Positions 62,499 through 64,000 of a stretch of DNA of 64,000 bases are shown piece by piece. The DNA comes from Streptomyces sp. NBC_00193. GTDB lineage: Bacteria; Actinomycetota; Actinomycetes; Streptomycetales; Streptomycetaceae. Both the position numbers and the translations under genes were made by a program. Numbering within the stretch: the first letter of the stretch is position 1; each line of letters begins with the position of its first letter. The notes under the pieces were generated by a model. It was given only the letters and a program-made list of their open reading frames with translations. It was not told the origin of the DNA and did not search any database. The DNA is taken from positions 186,001 through 250,000 of the forward strand of contig NZ_JAPEMM010000001.1 of the NCBI RefSeq assembly GCF_026342735.1, written 5' to 3'.

Positions 62499-64000
62499 TT
62501 AGCGAATGTCGTACGCCCGCGCGACCATCTGGGTGACGGTGGCGCCGTTCTTGTCGGTCAGCTCGACCTTGAGCATGACCTGCTTGCCCGCGGCTCCGGC
62601 GTGGTCCACGGTCGCGGTCCACTGCCCGCCGCGCTCGCCGACCTTCGCCTCGTTCCAGCTGCCGCCCTCGTCGTACGAGTACGACAGCTTCGCCGAGGCG
62701 AGCGCGCCGGGCGCGTAGCCCGCGTGCCCGCTGACCGAGAGGCCGATCTTCTGGCCGTTGGCCGCGGCCAGCGTCTTCATGCCGTCCAGCGGGGCCGAGA
62801 TCCGCGGGAAGATGACCGGCAGCGCCTGCGAGTACTGCGCCTCGTCCAGCTTCGAGCGGAAGGTCCAGGTGGTCTGGATCCCGGAGGAGCGCTGCCAGGT
62901 GCGGGCCGGCTGGCCGAACTTCTCCAGGTACTGGGTCAGTTCGTACGTGGCCTCGCGGGCCGGGACCTCGAAGGCCCCGAACGGGTAGCCGGTGTCGCCC
63001 AGCGACTCGCCGTCGACCTTGAGCGAGACGTTGCCGAGGTCGCCGAAGCCGCCCTGCTGCGCGTAGTGCCCGGTGTCGCCCCACATGGCGGAGGCGAAGC
63101 CGATCAGGTTGCCCTGCCGCTCGGCGGCCAGCTGCTCCTTGCCCGCGGTGTCGCGCGGCGCGACCGGGCCGATGACCCCGTCGTACCAGTTCTCCGTGCG
63201 CCGGGAGCCCGCCTTGTACGTACGGTGCTGGTCGGTCATGAACTCGCCCCAGGGGAAGCTGCTGGAGACCATGTGGTCCCAGGCGGTGTCCCCGGCGGAG
63301 TAGTACTCGGTGCGCTTGCCCGGTACCGCGACGGTGTCGATGGAGCCGAAGTACACGGCGTTGCCGAGCGGGCGGTAGGCCCCGGTCACGTCGACGTAGT
63401 CGGCGGCGACGCCCATCGACTGGTAGGCCGATTCGACGGTGCCCAGCTCGCGGTCGCGCACCCGGTAGGTGCGGTCCCCGTGGACCTGGCCCTTCTCGAT
63501 CTGGGCGAGGTTGTAGATGTACGGGCTCTTCGCGCTGCCCTTCCAGCTCAGCGTGACCGGGCCCTTGCCGAGCTTGGCCAGCAGGGCCTGGCCCTCGCCC
63601 GCCTCGACGGACAGGGCCGGAAGCGCGCCGCCCGCGTAGCCGGTGAAGCCCTGCCAGCGGCCGGGAGCGTCGCGGTAGGCGAGGACGGCCTTGGCGCCGG
63701 CCGCCTTCGCGTCGTTCGCGATCCCGTACAGCGCGCCGTCGGCCACCTTGACCAGGACGATCGCGCCCTTGGCGGCGACGGCGGCGAGCTCCTCCGGGGT
63801 GCCCGTGCCCGCGTTGACGAGCGGGGCGCTGCCGACACCGTCGAGGTTGTCGCTGCCGGTGGAGGCGGTGATCGGGTGCAGCACCGGGCCGCCGGAGGCC
63901 TTCAGCTCGGAGAGCAGCGGTGCGGCCGCCCGCCAGTAGCTGCCGAACTCGAAGTCGCCCTCCTTCGCCGTTCCGTCGACCGAGGCGTAGTAGCCGCGGA
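62499..64000 (-). CDS. Probable subtilisin-like (S8) secreted peptidase, C-terminal part
   Basis: The frame is open from the stop at 62499 to the right edge, so the N-terminus and catalytic region lie outside the window; about 500 residues are seen. An early segment (VNAGTGTPEELAAVAAKGAIVLVKVADG and the following GAKAVLAYRD, over about 63650-63820) is the protease-associated (PA) domain typical of large S8 peptidases. The rest is beta-rich and ends VTQMVARAYDIR, the ending seen in Streptomyces subtilases. Assignment to S8 is an inference from the PA domain and C-terminus, since no triad residue is visible. Confidence 0.65.
   Translation of the reverse strand, partial: RGYYASVDGTAKEGDFEFGSYWRAAAPLLSELKASGGPVLHPITASTGSDNLDGVGSAPLVNAGTGTPEELAAVAAKGAIVLVKVADGALYGIANDAKAAGAKAVLAYRDAPGRWQGFTGYAGGALPALSVEAGEGQALLAKLGKGPVTLSWKGSAKSPYIYNLAQIEKGQVHGDRTYRVRDRELGTVESAYQSMGVAADYVDVTGAYRPLGNAVYFGSIDTVAVPGKRTEYYSAGDTAWDHMVSSSFPWGEFMTDQHRTYKAGSRRTENWYDGVIGPVAPRDTAGKEQLAAERQGNLIGFASAMWGDTGHYAQQGGFGDLGNVSLKVDGESLGDTGYPFGAFEVPAREATYELTQYLEKFGQPARTWQRSSGIQTTWTFRSKLDEAQYSQALPVIFPRISAPLDGMKTLAAANGQKIGLSVSGHAGYAPGALASAKLSYSYDEGGSWNEAKVGERGGQWTATVDHAGAAGKQVMLKVELTDKNGATVTQMVARAYDIR

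Overview
The window is high-GC actinobacterial DNA with strong third-position G/C bias and many GTG starts. A two-domain geosmin synthase, a DUF2637 protein, a fused CobIJ, an aerobic CobG and a vWA/MoxR/VMAP operon together point to Streptomyces. It reads as chromosome rather than plasmid or phage. No rRNA, tRNA, CRISPR array or complete insertion sequence was seen.

Layout. 0-8.3 kb: the 3' part of a processive glycosyltransferase, a TDT-family transporter, a DsbB-type membrane protein coupled to a 52-residue membrane protein, a LysR regulator bracketed by two near-identical inverted operator copies, a decayed TDT gene followed by a decayed cydB remnant, a two-gene secreted vWA unit and a methyltransferase. 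8.3-16.7 kb (minus strand): a tightly overlapping operon encoding an alpha/beta hydrolase, a caspase-VMAP-C protein, a MoxR AAA ATPase and a 1231-residue protein with a vWA-like domain, a degenerate trypsin-like domain and pentapeptide repeats. This is the best candidate for an unusual conflict or immune-type system. 17-23.7 kb: secreted M6 metalloprotease, FAD oxidoreductase, secreted lipase and an SDR.

24.1-35.2 kb: cobalamin genes, cobL-cobM-cobK on plus, cobG-cobH-cobIJ on minus, and cobN on plus behind a cobalamin riboswitch. Inverted copies of a GC-rich intergenic repeat flank this block at 23.9 and 31.1 kb. 35.2-43.4 kb: hemerythrin-like protein, a 72-residue protein, type I dehydroquinase, geosmin synthase, a secreted PLD-like protein, an Eis-type acetyltransferase and a secreted beta-propeller. 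43.5-52.4 kb: purine catabolism, with a three-subunit xanthine dehydrogenase, an NCS2 permease and XdhC, plus a divergent PucR regulator. 52.6-64 kb: helical-repeat protein, a repeat-filled convergent intergenic region, GntR regulator, a FhuF-like iron reductase behind an iron box, VOC protein, DUF2637 protein, RsbW-like ATPase, pyruvate:quinone oxidoreductase, a PP2C-like protein with a very long Gly-Pro-Ser linker, and the C-terminal part of a probable subtilase running off the right edge.

Functional links: cobG/H/IJ/L/M/K/N cover much of aerobic corrin-ring synthesis. The xdh set links purine uptake, oxidation and cofactor insertion under a likely PucR switch. The hydrolase-caspase-MoxR-vWA genes share 4-base stop/start overlaps, apart from one short proline-rich interval, so they are probably made together.
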